Position numbers and translations under genes: made by a program | Assembly (NCBI GenBank): GCA_028869355.1 | Contig: JAGWSK010000386.1 | Location: 1-5,153 of the forward strand | Source of the DNA: Alphaproteobacteria bacterium | Lineage (GTDB): Bacteria; Pseudomonadota; Alphaproteobacteria; Micropepsales; Micropepsaceae | Direction: 5' to 3' | DNA: 5,153 bases | Shown here: piece by piece, positions 1 to 5,153 of the stretch | How positions within the stretch are numbered: the stretch's first letter is position 1 | Layout: each line of letters starts with the position of its first letter | Notes under the pieces: generated by a model | Seen by the model: only the letters and a program-made list of their open reading frames with translations | Databases searched by the model: none | Told to the model about the DNA's origin: nothing

Positions 1-501
1 AATCGAATTGCGGCCCAGTTCATCGGCCGCGCCTTCTGTGTGCCCTGCCAGCAACTCGCCCATCGGCTTGCCGCTGTTGTCGCTGAGTTTGACGTCGGTT
101 GCGTCACCGCCCTTGTCCGGAGCGACCAGTCCGACATAGCTCAGCAAGTCTGCGCGGCTGGTTTTGGGCTCAAGGATCGTCAGGTCGGCAAGTCCGAGCG
201 CGGTGGAGCGCACCTGCGAGGGATCAGCCTCAAACCCGGCACGTTCGGGGATGATCCATTTGCCCTTTTGCAACTGGACATGAAAGGTGCCCGACTTCGT
301 GCTGATCGCGATTTCGCCCAGTTGCGTCAGTCGGTCGGTCATCCCGGGAAAGAACGGACGCGGCTGGAATTGCGGCGCCGTGGACAGCGATTGCTGAAAC
401 ACCGCCGCTGCAGCCAGCACGATCGCCACCCCGGTGGCGCCGAGAAGAATGTTCAACTGCCGCCGTTTCGGATCGCGATTGATTACAGCCGCATCTGCCA
501 T
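1..501 (-). CDS. DUF4340 domain-containing membrane-anchored protein, partial (C-terminus off the left edge)
   Basis: This is the fourth gene of the ABC operon. The 167 codons present run without a stop to the left edge, so the C-terminal part is missing. The protein starts MADAAVINRD, with a short basic cytoplasmic stretch (PKRR, 11-14) and one membrane segment at about 17-35 (ILLGATGVAIVLAAAAVF). A periplasmic part follows, containing GTFHVQLQKGKWIIPER (71-87), the strand-rich 'trait plus W' pattern typical of DUF4340 proteins. The ATG at 501 is favoured because it lies one base after the upstream TGA (505-503) and has AAGAGG at 515-510, 8 nt before it. DUF4340 genes commonly follow GldG-like genes, and the family has no established biochemical role. 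I infer that it is an envelope partner of the transporter. The family call rests on N-terminal features and context only. Confidence 0.85.
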   Translation of the reverse strand, partial: MADAAVINRDPKRRQLNILLGATGVAIVLAAAAVFQQSLSTAPQFQPRPFFPGMTDRLTQLGEIAISTKSGTFHVQLQKGKWIIPERAGFEADPSQVRSTALGLADLTILEPKTSRADLLSYVGLVAPDKGGDATDVKLSDNSGKPMGELLAGHTEGAADELGRNSI

Positions 502-502
502 G

Positions 503-2446
503 TCACATACCTCTTGCCCGCGCACGCCGGCGGCGGCGAAGCATTGAGAGCGCGATCGCCGCGGCGCCGATCAGGATCGGGACCAATGCAATATTGATGA
601 ATGCCAGCACATTGCCCAGACGTTCGACATTCTGGCGCAGATTTGCCTGCACCTGCCGCAGCGATGAACGGGCACCGACGAGATCGCGCCGGAATTTGTC
701 GATCTGATCCTGCTGCGCCTTGTTCAGCACCGGCGCGCCACCCTGCGACTGAGGATTTTGTCCCTGCAATTGCTTCAGGGTTGCTTCCGTCGCGGTGACC
801 TTTTGCTGCAATTGTTGCTCTTCGGAGAGGAAACGTGTCTCCGCGTCACGACGAATCCGGTCGACAACCAGGAACGGCCGGGCGGAATGTTCCCGCGTGC
901 GCAGGCTGATCAGATCGTTGGAACCCATCATGTTCTCGACCGCATTCATGACCAGTGCGCCATTGTCCGCCGACGGCACGGCGACCCGCTGCCCCAGCAC
1001 GTTTTGCACCTGGACCCAAAACCGGTCGTCCAGCATGTCGCTGTCGGAAAACACCAGTACATTGATGTTTTGGGCCTCCTTGATTTGCGGCGGCAGCGGC
1101 GTCGCGGCTTTAGCGGCATCGCTGGTGGCGGCATCGGCCGATTTGGCGTCAGCCGCCGGCGGGCCATTCGGGAATGCAGTCTTTGCCGGCCCTGAAACGC
1201 GAGCGCCCAGCACGTATTTGGCGCCGGTCGGCTCAAAACGCCGGAGCAGATCGGACGGGTTCTGCGTCACCCGAACCTGGATAGAGTCGAGCAGGCCCGC
1301 CATTGAAGTGCTTGTGAGCAGAGGCAGGAATTTGGTCGTGGCGCCTGCGTGCTGTTTCAGCGCACCGGCGCTCGCCATGTTGACCATCTGAAGATTGGCC
1401 GTCACCGGATCACTGGTGTTGAAGTTTTCCGGCGTGAGCCGCAGCCAGGCGAGGTAATCGAGCACCTGCGGTTGGCCGTTCTGCCCGTTTACCTGAACCG
1501 GCTGAGCCAACTCCGCGTCTCCGACCACCTTTGTGGGATCAAAATCCACGCCCCATGCGGTGAAGAGCGGTCCCAGCGTCGAACTGGATTTATCGCCCTG
1601 GTCCTGAATGCCGGGCCCCTGCTGGGCCGACGACTCGGACAGCGGATCGACAAACACAATCGCATGTCCGCCGCGCAACACGAATTGGTCGATCGCATAT
1701 TCGACCTTGTTGTCGAGATTGGCCGGATGGACGATCAGCACTGTCGAAATATTCGCCGGGATGCGATCCGTCGTCGCCGGATCGAGCATCTGGACGTCGT
1801 AGATATCCTTGAGCTGCTGATAGAAAGTATAGGGCTGTGAATTGCCGGACAGCGCCGCCTGCAAACCGCCCGCGCCGGCTTCCAGTGGCAGCGTCGAAAC
1901 GATCCCGAGCTTTGGCTTCTGCGGCAGGGAGAGTTTGTAGACCAGCGAGGTTAGGTCGTATTCCAGATAATCTTCGCGCGATTGGTCGAAGAACGGAATG
2001 ACCTCGTGGCCCTGCACCGAATTGGTGCCCACGAGGCCGAAATAGACGTTGTCGCCTTCCTGGGTCGGGGCGCCGGTCATTCCCTGTGCCACCGCATCGT
2101 CTTCGGCCGGCGTAAACGGCCTGGGATCGATCTCTTCAAAGCGGACCTTGCCGTTCGCCAGTGAGGCGTATTGCTTCAGCATGTCGCGAACGCGTTGGGC
2201 ATAGGCAACCACCTGGGCGTAGCCGGATGCTTGCTCGCGCGAAAAATAAAGGCGCAGCGTCACCGGCTCCTGCAATTTGGCCAATGTCGCCCTTGTGCCG
2301 GACGACAGCGTGTAAAGGCCATTCTGCGTCAGATCGAGCTGTGCCGAGCTGAGCCAGGAATTGGCAACGACATTGATTGCAACGAACAGCACGACGCCGA
2401 GCGCGATCGTGATGAAGGCAGAGGTTCTGCGAGACAGGTTTTTCAT
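503..2446 (-). CDS. GldG-like ABC transporter auxiliary protein
   Basis: A 647-residue protein of the GldG/ABC-transporter auxiliary family, whose members accompany ABC-2 exporters as periplasm-facing subunits. An N-terminal membrane anchor lies at about 11-30. It is followed by the family hallmark DLTQNGLYTLSSGT (38-51) and a large extracytoplasmic region. That region holds HAIVFVDPLSE (261-271) and VLVFSDSDMLDDRFW (463-477), strand-loop motifs typical of the family. An Ala/Pro/Lys-rich linker lies at about 421-456. A Gln-rich predicted coiled coil spans about 541-612 and leads into a second membrane segment (about 613-636) with a basic tail RRRRRARARGM. The ATG at 2446 overlaps the permease stop by one base (TGATG), with a weak GAAGAAG upstream. 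The stop at 503-505 is one base from the next start. The two-anchor topology is as expected for the family. The substrate is unknown, and a role in gliding is not implied. Confidence 0.9.
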   Translation of the reverse strand: MKNLSRRTSAFITIALGVVLFVAINVVANSWLSSAQLDLTQNGLYTLSSGTRATLAKLQEPVTLRLYFSREQASGYAQVVAYAQRVRDMLKQYASLANGKVRFEEIDPRPFTPAEDDAVAQGMTGAPTQEGDNVYFGLVGTNSVQGHEVIPFFDQSREDYLEYDLTSLVYKLSLPQKPKLGIVSTLPLEAGAGGLQAALSGNSQPYTFYQQLKDIYDVQMLDPATTDRIPANISTVLIVHPANLDNKVEYAIDQFVLRGGHAIVFVDPLSESSAQQGPGIQDQGDKSSSTLGPLFTAWGVDFDPTKVVGDAELAQPVQVNGQNGQPQVLDYLAWLRLTPENFNTSDPVTANLQMVNMASAGALKQHAGATTKFLPLLTSTSMAGLLDSIQVRVTQNPSDLLRRFEPTGAKYVLGARVSGPAKTAFPNGPPAADAKSADAATSDAAKAATPLPPQIKEAQNINVLVFSDSDMLDDRFWVQVQNVLGQRVAVPSADNGALVMNAVENMMGSNDLISLRTREHSARPFLVVDRIRRDAETRFLSEEQQLQQKVTATEATLKQLQGQNPQSQGGAPVLNKAQQDQIDKFRRDLVGARSSLRQVQANLRQNVERLGNVLAFINIALVPILIGAAAIALSMLRRRRRARARGM

Positions 2447-3180
2447 CAGTTCGACTTCTTCAGATCAACCACCACGACATTGACCATCAGGAACAACACG
2501 ATCAGAGATCCGAAATAGATCAGATCGCGAAGGTCGATGACGCCGGAGGAGATCGCCTGGAAATGGGTCAGGAAGCTGAATCCGGAAATCGTATTGACAA
2601 GCACGACCGGCGCCCAGGCCTGAAAGACATCGAGCACCAGAGGTGCACCGGCGATGGTGAAGAGAAAGCAAACCACGACACTGACAACGAACGCGATCAC
2701 CTGGCTCGTCGTGGTGGCCGAGATGGCGGCCGAAATCGCCAGGTAGGCGCCCGCCATCAGGAAACTGCCGGCATAACCGGCAAGGATGACGCCGTTATCC
2801 GGATTGCCGAGATAATTGACGGTCACCCAGATCGGGAAGGTCAGCAGCAGCGCGACGCCGGTAAAAGCCCAGGCTGCGAGGAACTTGCCGGCGACGCTGG
2901 CCCAAACCGGCACAGGCAATGTCAGCAGCAGTTCCATCGTGCCGAGGCGGCGCTCTTCGGCCCACAGCCGCATGCCCACCGCTGGAACGAGGAACAAATA
3001 CAGCCAGGGATGATAACCAAAAAAGACGCCAAGATTGGCGGCGCCGTTATCATAAAAATGGCCGATGTAGAACGTGAAAGCGCCCATCGCGAGCAGGAAA
3101 ATCACGATGAATACGTAGGCGACGGGAGTGGCAAAATAAGCGGCGAATTCCCGCTTGAAAATGGCGAAAACCTGTCTCAT
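2446..3180 (-). CDS. ABC-2 type transporter permease (GldF-like)
   Basis: A 244-residue integral membrane protein, the usual size for a GldF-type permease. It should form the transmembrane channel of the exporter, probably as a dimer, driven by the ATPase encoded just upstream. It begins MRQVFAIFKREFAAYFATPVAY, the standard cytoplasmic amphipathic start of ABC-2 permeases. About six hydrophobic segments follow, near 20-41, 58-71, 100-121, 131-154, 160-182 and 218-239. Between the second and third lies RLWAEERRLGTMELLLTLPV (71-90), the conserved cytoplasmic 'EER..GT.E.LL..P' coupling motif of this family. The ATG at 3180 overlaps the ATPase stop by four bases (ATGA), and AAAGAG lies 7 nt upstream. 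Its stop shares one base with the GldG start. This spacing indicates coupled expression and a single complex. The substrate cannot be read from the sequence. Confidence 0.93.
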   Translation of the reverse strand: MRQVFAIFKREFAAYFATPVAYVFIVIFLLAMGAFTFYIGHFYDNGAANLGVFFGYHPWLYLFLVPAVGMRLWAEERRLGTMELLLTLPVPVWASVAGKFLAAWAFTGVALLLTFPIWVTVNYLGNPDNGVILAGYAGSFLMAGAYLAISAAISATTTSQVIAFVVSVVVCFLFTIAGAPLVLDVFQAWAPVVLVNTISGFSFLTHFQAISSGVIDLRDLIYFGSLIVLFLMVNVVVVDLKKSN

Positions 3181-4142
3181 GCGGCGGCTCTTTCGCGTAA
3201 GCGTTCAGCATCCGGAGTGGTGATTGAGCGGAAAACGTCATCGAGGCGCCCGGCCTCGGCATAAAGTTCGCGCACGTCCCAGTGCTCGAACACGGCCACT
3301 TGGCTGACCCGTTCGATGATCAGTTCGTTGGCTTTCGGAAAAGCGGTCAGCGTTGCCATTTCATCATTGCGCGAAACGATATCGACCGCAGCAATCCCGG
3401 GCTGGCGGCGCAGCATGGCTGCAGCGGTATCTGCCTGCCGGCCGGGCAATGTCAGCGTGACGGCATTATGATGCCGCGAACGTGCCAGCAGATTGGCAGG
3501 TGTTCCATCGGCGACGATCCGTCCACGGTCGATAATCACCGCCCGGGTGCAGATGGCGTCCACTTCTTCCAGCAAATGTGTGGAAACGATGATCGCCTTT
3601 TCCGGCGCCATCTGCCGGATCAGCTGCCGGACGCTATGCTTCTGGTTGGGATCGAGGCCATCCGTCGGCTCGTCCATGACCAGCACCGGCGGATCATGGA
3701 GAATCGCCTGTGCCAGTCCGACGCGGCGCTTGAAGCCCTTGGACAGCGTCTCAATCGGCTGGTCAAGAACGGGATCAAGCTCGGTGCGGGCGGTAGCTTC
3801 GGCAGCGCGGCGCTTTGCCTCTTTGCCCCTGAAACCGCGGACTTCGGCGACAAATTTGAGAAAATGGCGCGGGGTCATGTCGCCATAGGCGGGTGCGCCT
3901 TCCGGCAGATAGCCGAGAGCGGTCTGGGCCGCGATCGTGTCGGTCTCCACGTCATGGCCGCAGATCGAGACTCGCCCGGAGGTCGGAGTCAGATAGCCTG
4001 CGATCATTTTCATGGTGGTGGATTTGCCGGCGCCGTTGGGGCCGAGAAAGCCGAGCACCTCGCCCTTTGCAACATTCAGATCGATGCCCGAAACAGCAGC
4101 AATCGGTCCGAAATTCCGTGTTAGCTTTTCGATGACGATCAT
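3177..4142 (-). CDS. ABC transporter ATP-binding protein (GldA-like)
   Basis: A 321-residue ATPase, first gene of the operon, hydrolysing ATP in the cytoplasm to power the adjacent permease. Walker A is GPNGAGKST (34-42, K40). The Q-loop region reads LGYLPEGAPAYGD, with Glu81 in place of the usual Gln. The signature is LSKGFKRR (133-140) instead of LSGGQ. Walker B is VLVMDEPTDGLDP (153-165, D157/E158), with the D-loop at its end and the switch His at 189 (STHLLEEVD). The LSKGFKRR and LPEG variants are typical of GldA-type and multidrug/copper-type ABC-2 ATPases. About 100 C-terminal residues form the accessory domain of that class. I chose the ATG at 4142 (MIVIEKLTRNFG) because family members begin at this point. 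An in-frame GTG at 4187 would add 15 basic residues and has no ribosome-binding site. The chosen ATG itself has only GAAGG at 2 nt, so initiation looks weak or coupled to a tiny upstream frame. Confidence 0.93.
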   Translation of the reverse strand: MIVIEKLTRNFGPIAAVSGIDLNVAKGEVLGFLGPNGAGKSTTMKMIAGYLTPTSGRVSICGHDVETDTIAAQTALGYLPEGAPAYGDMTPRHFLKFVAEVRGFRGKEAKRRAAEATARTELDPVLDQPIETLSKGFKRRVGLAQAILHDPPVLVMDEPTDGLDPNQKHSVRQLIRQMAPEKAIIVSTHLLEEVDAICTRAVIIDRGRIVADGTPANLLARSRHHNAVTLTLPGRQADTAAAMLRRQPGIAAVDIVSRNDEMATLTAFPKANELIIERVSQVAVFEHWDVRELYAEAGRLDDVFRSITTPDAERLRERAAA

Positions 4143-4291
4143 GGCCTTCGCATTTCGTCGGGCGCGGCGGCGAACAGCCGCAAGCACGCGCGGGTAGGCC
4201 GAATGGTGTAAAAAAAACGGATTTCCCCCGCAACCCCGCTCAAGCGATTGTGCGGCGTCGACGTGAACGCCAATTCAATCGTATTTTGAAG

Positions 4292-4323
4292 TTACTACCG
4301 GATAAGTGGTTTACACCAGTCAA
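4292..4323 (-). promoter_or_regulatory. Weak candidate promoter of the ABC operon
   Basis: On the minus strand a TTGACT hexamer (4323-4318) matches the -35 consensus in five of six positions. A -10 is poor: GGTAGT at an 18-nt spacing or TAGTAA at 20 nt. The -35 sits directly in the T-rich tail of the 4331-4350 hairpin, so a terminator followed at once by a promoter is a plausible layout. Initiation here would leave a leader of roughly 145 nt before the ATG at 4142. This is inferred from consensus only. Confidence 0.25.
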
Positions 4324-4350
4324 TAAAAGACCGGCCCCCAAAGGGGCCGG
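4322..4350 (-). terminator. Intrinsic terminator-like hairpin, minus strand
   Basis: CCGGCCCC (4331-4338) pairs perfectly with GGGGCCGG (4343-4350) around a 4-nt loop. Read on the minus strand, the 8-bp GC stem is followed by TCTTTTATTG, an interrupted T tract. On the plus strand the hairpin is followed by CGAGGCC, with no T run. It is therefore oriented to stop leftward transcription before it enters the ABC operon. It is the second of two such hairpins. Confidence 0.55.
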
Positions 4351-4384
4351 CGAGGCCAATCCGAAATTCATCTTTTTGCTTTTG

Positions 4385-4415
4385 AAAAGCCGGCCGGCGG
4401 AGCCACCCGGCCGGC
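4385..4415 (-). terminator. Intrinsic terminator-like hairpin, minus strand
   Basis: GCCGGCCGG (4389-4397) pairs over nine bases with CCGGCCGGC (4407-4415) around a 9-nt loop. On the minus strand the stem is followed at once by TTTTC (4388-4384). On the plus strand what follows is G-rich. It could end a leftward transcript that starts within the intergenic region, as no minus-strand protein gene lies immediately to the right. Confidence 0.55.
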
Positions 4416-4514
4416 AGGGGCTGGGGGGCTGGGTCAAACTCCCGGTCGGGGTATCTCCCACCGGCTGGCATCGTGCAAAATGATGCTGCAAAGGGGCAGG
4501 CGGATGTTCCCAAT
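4385..4514 (-). ncRNA. Candidate structured small RNA (minus strand)
   Basis: This is inferred from structure. A minus-strand transcript here would end at the GC hairpin plus TTTT at 4385-4415. It would also carry a hairpin made from CCGGT (4442-4446) and ACCGG (4460-4464) with an inner GGGG/TCCC helix. In minus-strand orientation that hairpin presents GGGAGATACCCC. A weaker helix is GCATC (4468-4472) with GATGC (4482-4486). A possible promoter upstream is TTCACA (4551-4546) with TTAAAT (4526-4521), but its 19-nt spacing is long, so the 5' end near 4514 is a guess. A purine-rich GGGAG and a C-rich single-stranded CCCAGCCCCCCAGCCCC stretch follow on the same strand. C-rich unpaired runs of this kind pair with ribosome-binding sites in many alphaproteobacterial small RNAs. 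I cannot assign a family. It could instead be a long structured leader with attenuators. Confidence 0.35.
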
Positions 4515-4622
4515 CGGGCAATTTAAGGGCGGATCTTCACCCCTGTGTGAAATGCCCAGACGCGTGCGGCCGATATGTGGAACCTCTTGCGGGCGCGCGC
4601 AGGAGGACTAATCTTTTCGGCT

Positions 4623-5039
4623 ATGAGCGATGAACCCATAGCATTGCGCCGTGCGGATATGCCGTCGTCCGCACGGGCGGTTTCCTGGGGCGCGAATCTC
4701 GGCACCAGTGGCGGCAGCAATTTCCATCCGGATTATCGTGATCTCGTTCGCTTCGATCACCGCGAGCTGAAACGGATTCTGGATCTTTATGGCGCCATGG
4801 TCATGGCCGGCGAGTGGCGCGATTACGCCATCGGTTTTGGTAGTGACGCCGCGGTTTTTTCCGTCTTTCGCCGCGCGAGCGAAATGCCGCTTTACACTAT
4901 CGAGAAGCGGCCAAGGCAGAAAGACCGGCAGGGGCAATATGCGATCATGGCCACAGGTGGCCGGGTGCTGAAGCGCGGCCATGATTTGGCCGCCGTGCTC
5001 CGTGTCTTGCAGATGAAGCTGTTGAAACTCGTCAAATAA
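4623..5039 (+). CDS. DUF2794 domain-containing protein
   Basis: A 138-residue soluble protein with no signal peptide or membrane segment. The core from about 42 to 129 matches what I know of DUF2794, a family largely confined to alphaproteobacteria. It has VRFDHRELKRILDLYG (42-57), GEWRDYAI (63-70), AVFSVFRRASEMPLYTIEKRP (77-97) and LKRGHDLAAVLRVL (116-129). The function of the family is unknown. The N-terminal 35 residues are variable and probably flexible. I chose ATG 4623 (MSDEPIALRR) because relatives tend to begin close to such a sequence. An ATG in the same frame at 4575 would add 16 residues, placing the strong AGGAGG (4601-4606) inside the gene. That AGGAGG lies 16 nt before 4623, farther than normal, so the start is uncertain. 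The gene is divergent from the ABC operon, stands alone, and stops at a terminator. Confidence 0.88.
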   Translation: MSDEPIALRRADMPSSARAVSWGANLGTSGGSNFHPDYRDLVRFDHRELKRILDLYGAMVMAGEWRDYAIGFGSDAAVFSVFRRASEMPLYTIEKRPRQKDRQGQYAIMATGGRVLKRGHDLAAVLRVLQMKLLKLVK

Positions 5040-5067
5040 AAAAGGCCCGGCAGTGCCGGGCCTTTTT
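5039..5067. terminator. Intrinsic terminator after the DUF2794 gene
   Basis: GGCCCGGC (5044-5051) pairs perfectly with GCCGGGCC (5055-5062) around a 3-nt AGT loop. The stem is flanked by AAAAA on the left and TTTTT (5063-5067) on the right. It overlaps the last base of the stop codon, so it ends the DUF2794 transcript with almost no untranslated tail. The A/T symmetry means it could also stop transcription coming from the right. Confidence 0.92.
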
Positions 5068-5070
5068 GCA

Positions 5071-5153
5071 GGTTTGCTTCTCCCCTTGAGGGAGAAGGAC
5101 GCAGCGCCCGCGCTTGCGAAGTAAGCGCGTACTGGCGCTGCTGGATGAGGGGA
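5071..5153. repeat. Palindromic intergenic repeat element (runs to the right edge)
   Basis: This stretch has nested inverted repeats. TCCCCT (5081-5086) matches AGGGGA (5148-5153), GCAGCGCC (5101-5108) matches GGCGCTGC (5134-5141), and CGCGCTT (5109-5115) matches AAGCGCG (5123-5129), with a TACT bulge at 5130-5133. An alternative local stem is CTTCTCCC (5077-5084) with GGGAGAAG (5090-5097). Elements with TTCTCCC and GGATGAGGGG ends are dispersed between genes in Bradyrhizobium-like genomes. Only one copy lies in the window, so its repeat nature rests on resemblance. The terminal 6-bp arms end exactly at the window edge, so the element may extend further. Confidence 0.6.

Larger units (their letters stand above)
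4143..4574. other. Divergent intergenic region rich in secondary structure
   Basis: About 430 bases separate the ABC operon (leftward) from the DUF2794 gene (rightward). I see no credible protein gene. The open frames here run through GC hairpins and encode low-complexity Pro/Arg/Gly peptides. The region holds two strong hairpins with minus-strand T tails (4322-4350 and 4385-4415) and a third hairpin at 4442-4464. It also has a near-perfect palindrome GCTTTTGAAAAGC (4378-4390), an inverted repeat TTCAC-N6-GTGAA (4536-4551) and a run of eight A at 4210-4217. Both divergent transcripts must start in or near this stretch. Confidence 0.7.

Noticed and set aside
133..161. Frameshift check across the four-gene operon
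   Set aside because: The three complete frames and the partial fourth read through without internal stops and with family motifs in order, so I see no broken gene.
2563..3264. 233-residue plus-strand open frame opposite the permease
   Set aside because: It is the antisense of a clear membrane protein gene, is rich in Arg/Gly/Asp/Gln with no domain, and arises from the high GC content.
3282..4124. 280-residue plus-strand open frame opposite the ATPase
   Set aside because: It is a shadow of an ATPase whose Walker A, Walker B and switch His motifs are all intact on the minus strand.
4143..4187. GTG start at 4187 extending the ATPase by 15 residues
   Set aside because: The added residues (LAAVRRRARRNAKA) are low-complexity and basic, no ribosome-binding site precedes the GTG, and family members begin at MIVIEKL-like sequence.
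4254..4271. GGCGT-N8-ACGCC inverted repeat
   Set aside because: Five-base GC arms are expected by chance in this composition, and nothing ties the site to a promoter.
4240..4521. 93-residue minus-strand open frame in the intergenic region
   Set aside because: It runs through both GC hairpins, has low-complexity Pro/Arg/Gly composition, no ribosome-binding site and no recognisable domain.

Overview
The window looks like chromosomal DNA of an alphaproteobacterium, probably Hyphomicrobiales (Bradyrhizobium/Xanthobacteraceae-like). The basis is GC-rich coding sequence, a DUF2794 protein (a family known mainly from alphaproteobacteria), and a palindromic intergenic repeat of the CCCTCATCC/TTCTCCC style common in that order. 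No tRNA, rRNA, CRISPR array, transposase or phage gene is visible.

Positions 1-4142 (minus strand) hold four tightly packed genes of one operon, read right to left. They are an ABC ATPase (4142-3177), an ABC-2 type permease (3180-2446), a large GldG-like auxiliary protein with a membrane anchor at each end (2446-503), and a DUF4340 membrane-anchored protein (501 to beyond the left edge). The junctions are a 4-nt ATGA overlap, a 1-nt TGATG overlap and a 1-nt gap, so translation is probably coupled. The set resembles the GldA-GldF-GldG exporter named in gliding Bacteroidetes, with DUF4340 as a fourth partner. The ATPase would drive the permease, while GldG and DUF4340 would act on the periplasmic side. 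The substrate is unknown.

Positions 4143-4622 are a divergent intergenic region with much secondary structure. Two strong GC hairpins, each followed by T-rich sequence only when read on the minus strand, look like tandem minus-strand terminators. A further hairpin and a weak promoter-like pair lie upstream of them. The best reading is a small minus-strand RNA of about 130 nt between the two divergent coding units, or less likely a structured leader of the ABC operon.

Positions 4623-5039 (plus strand) encode the DUF2794 protein. It ends directly at a strong hairpin terminator (5039-5067), followed by an extended-hairpin intergenic repeat that runs to the right edge. Nothing here clearly amounts to a new system. 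The structured intergenic element and the uncharacterised exporter cassette are the parts most worth a second look.
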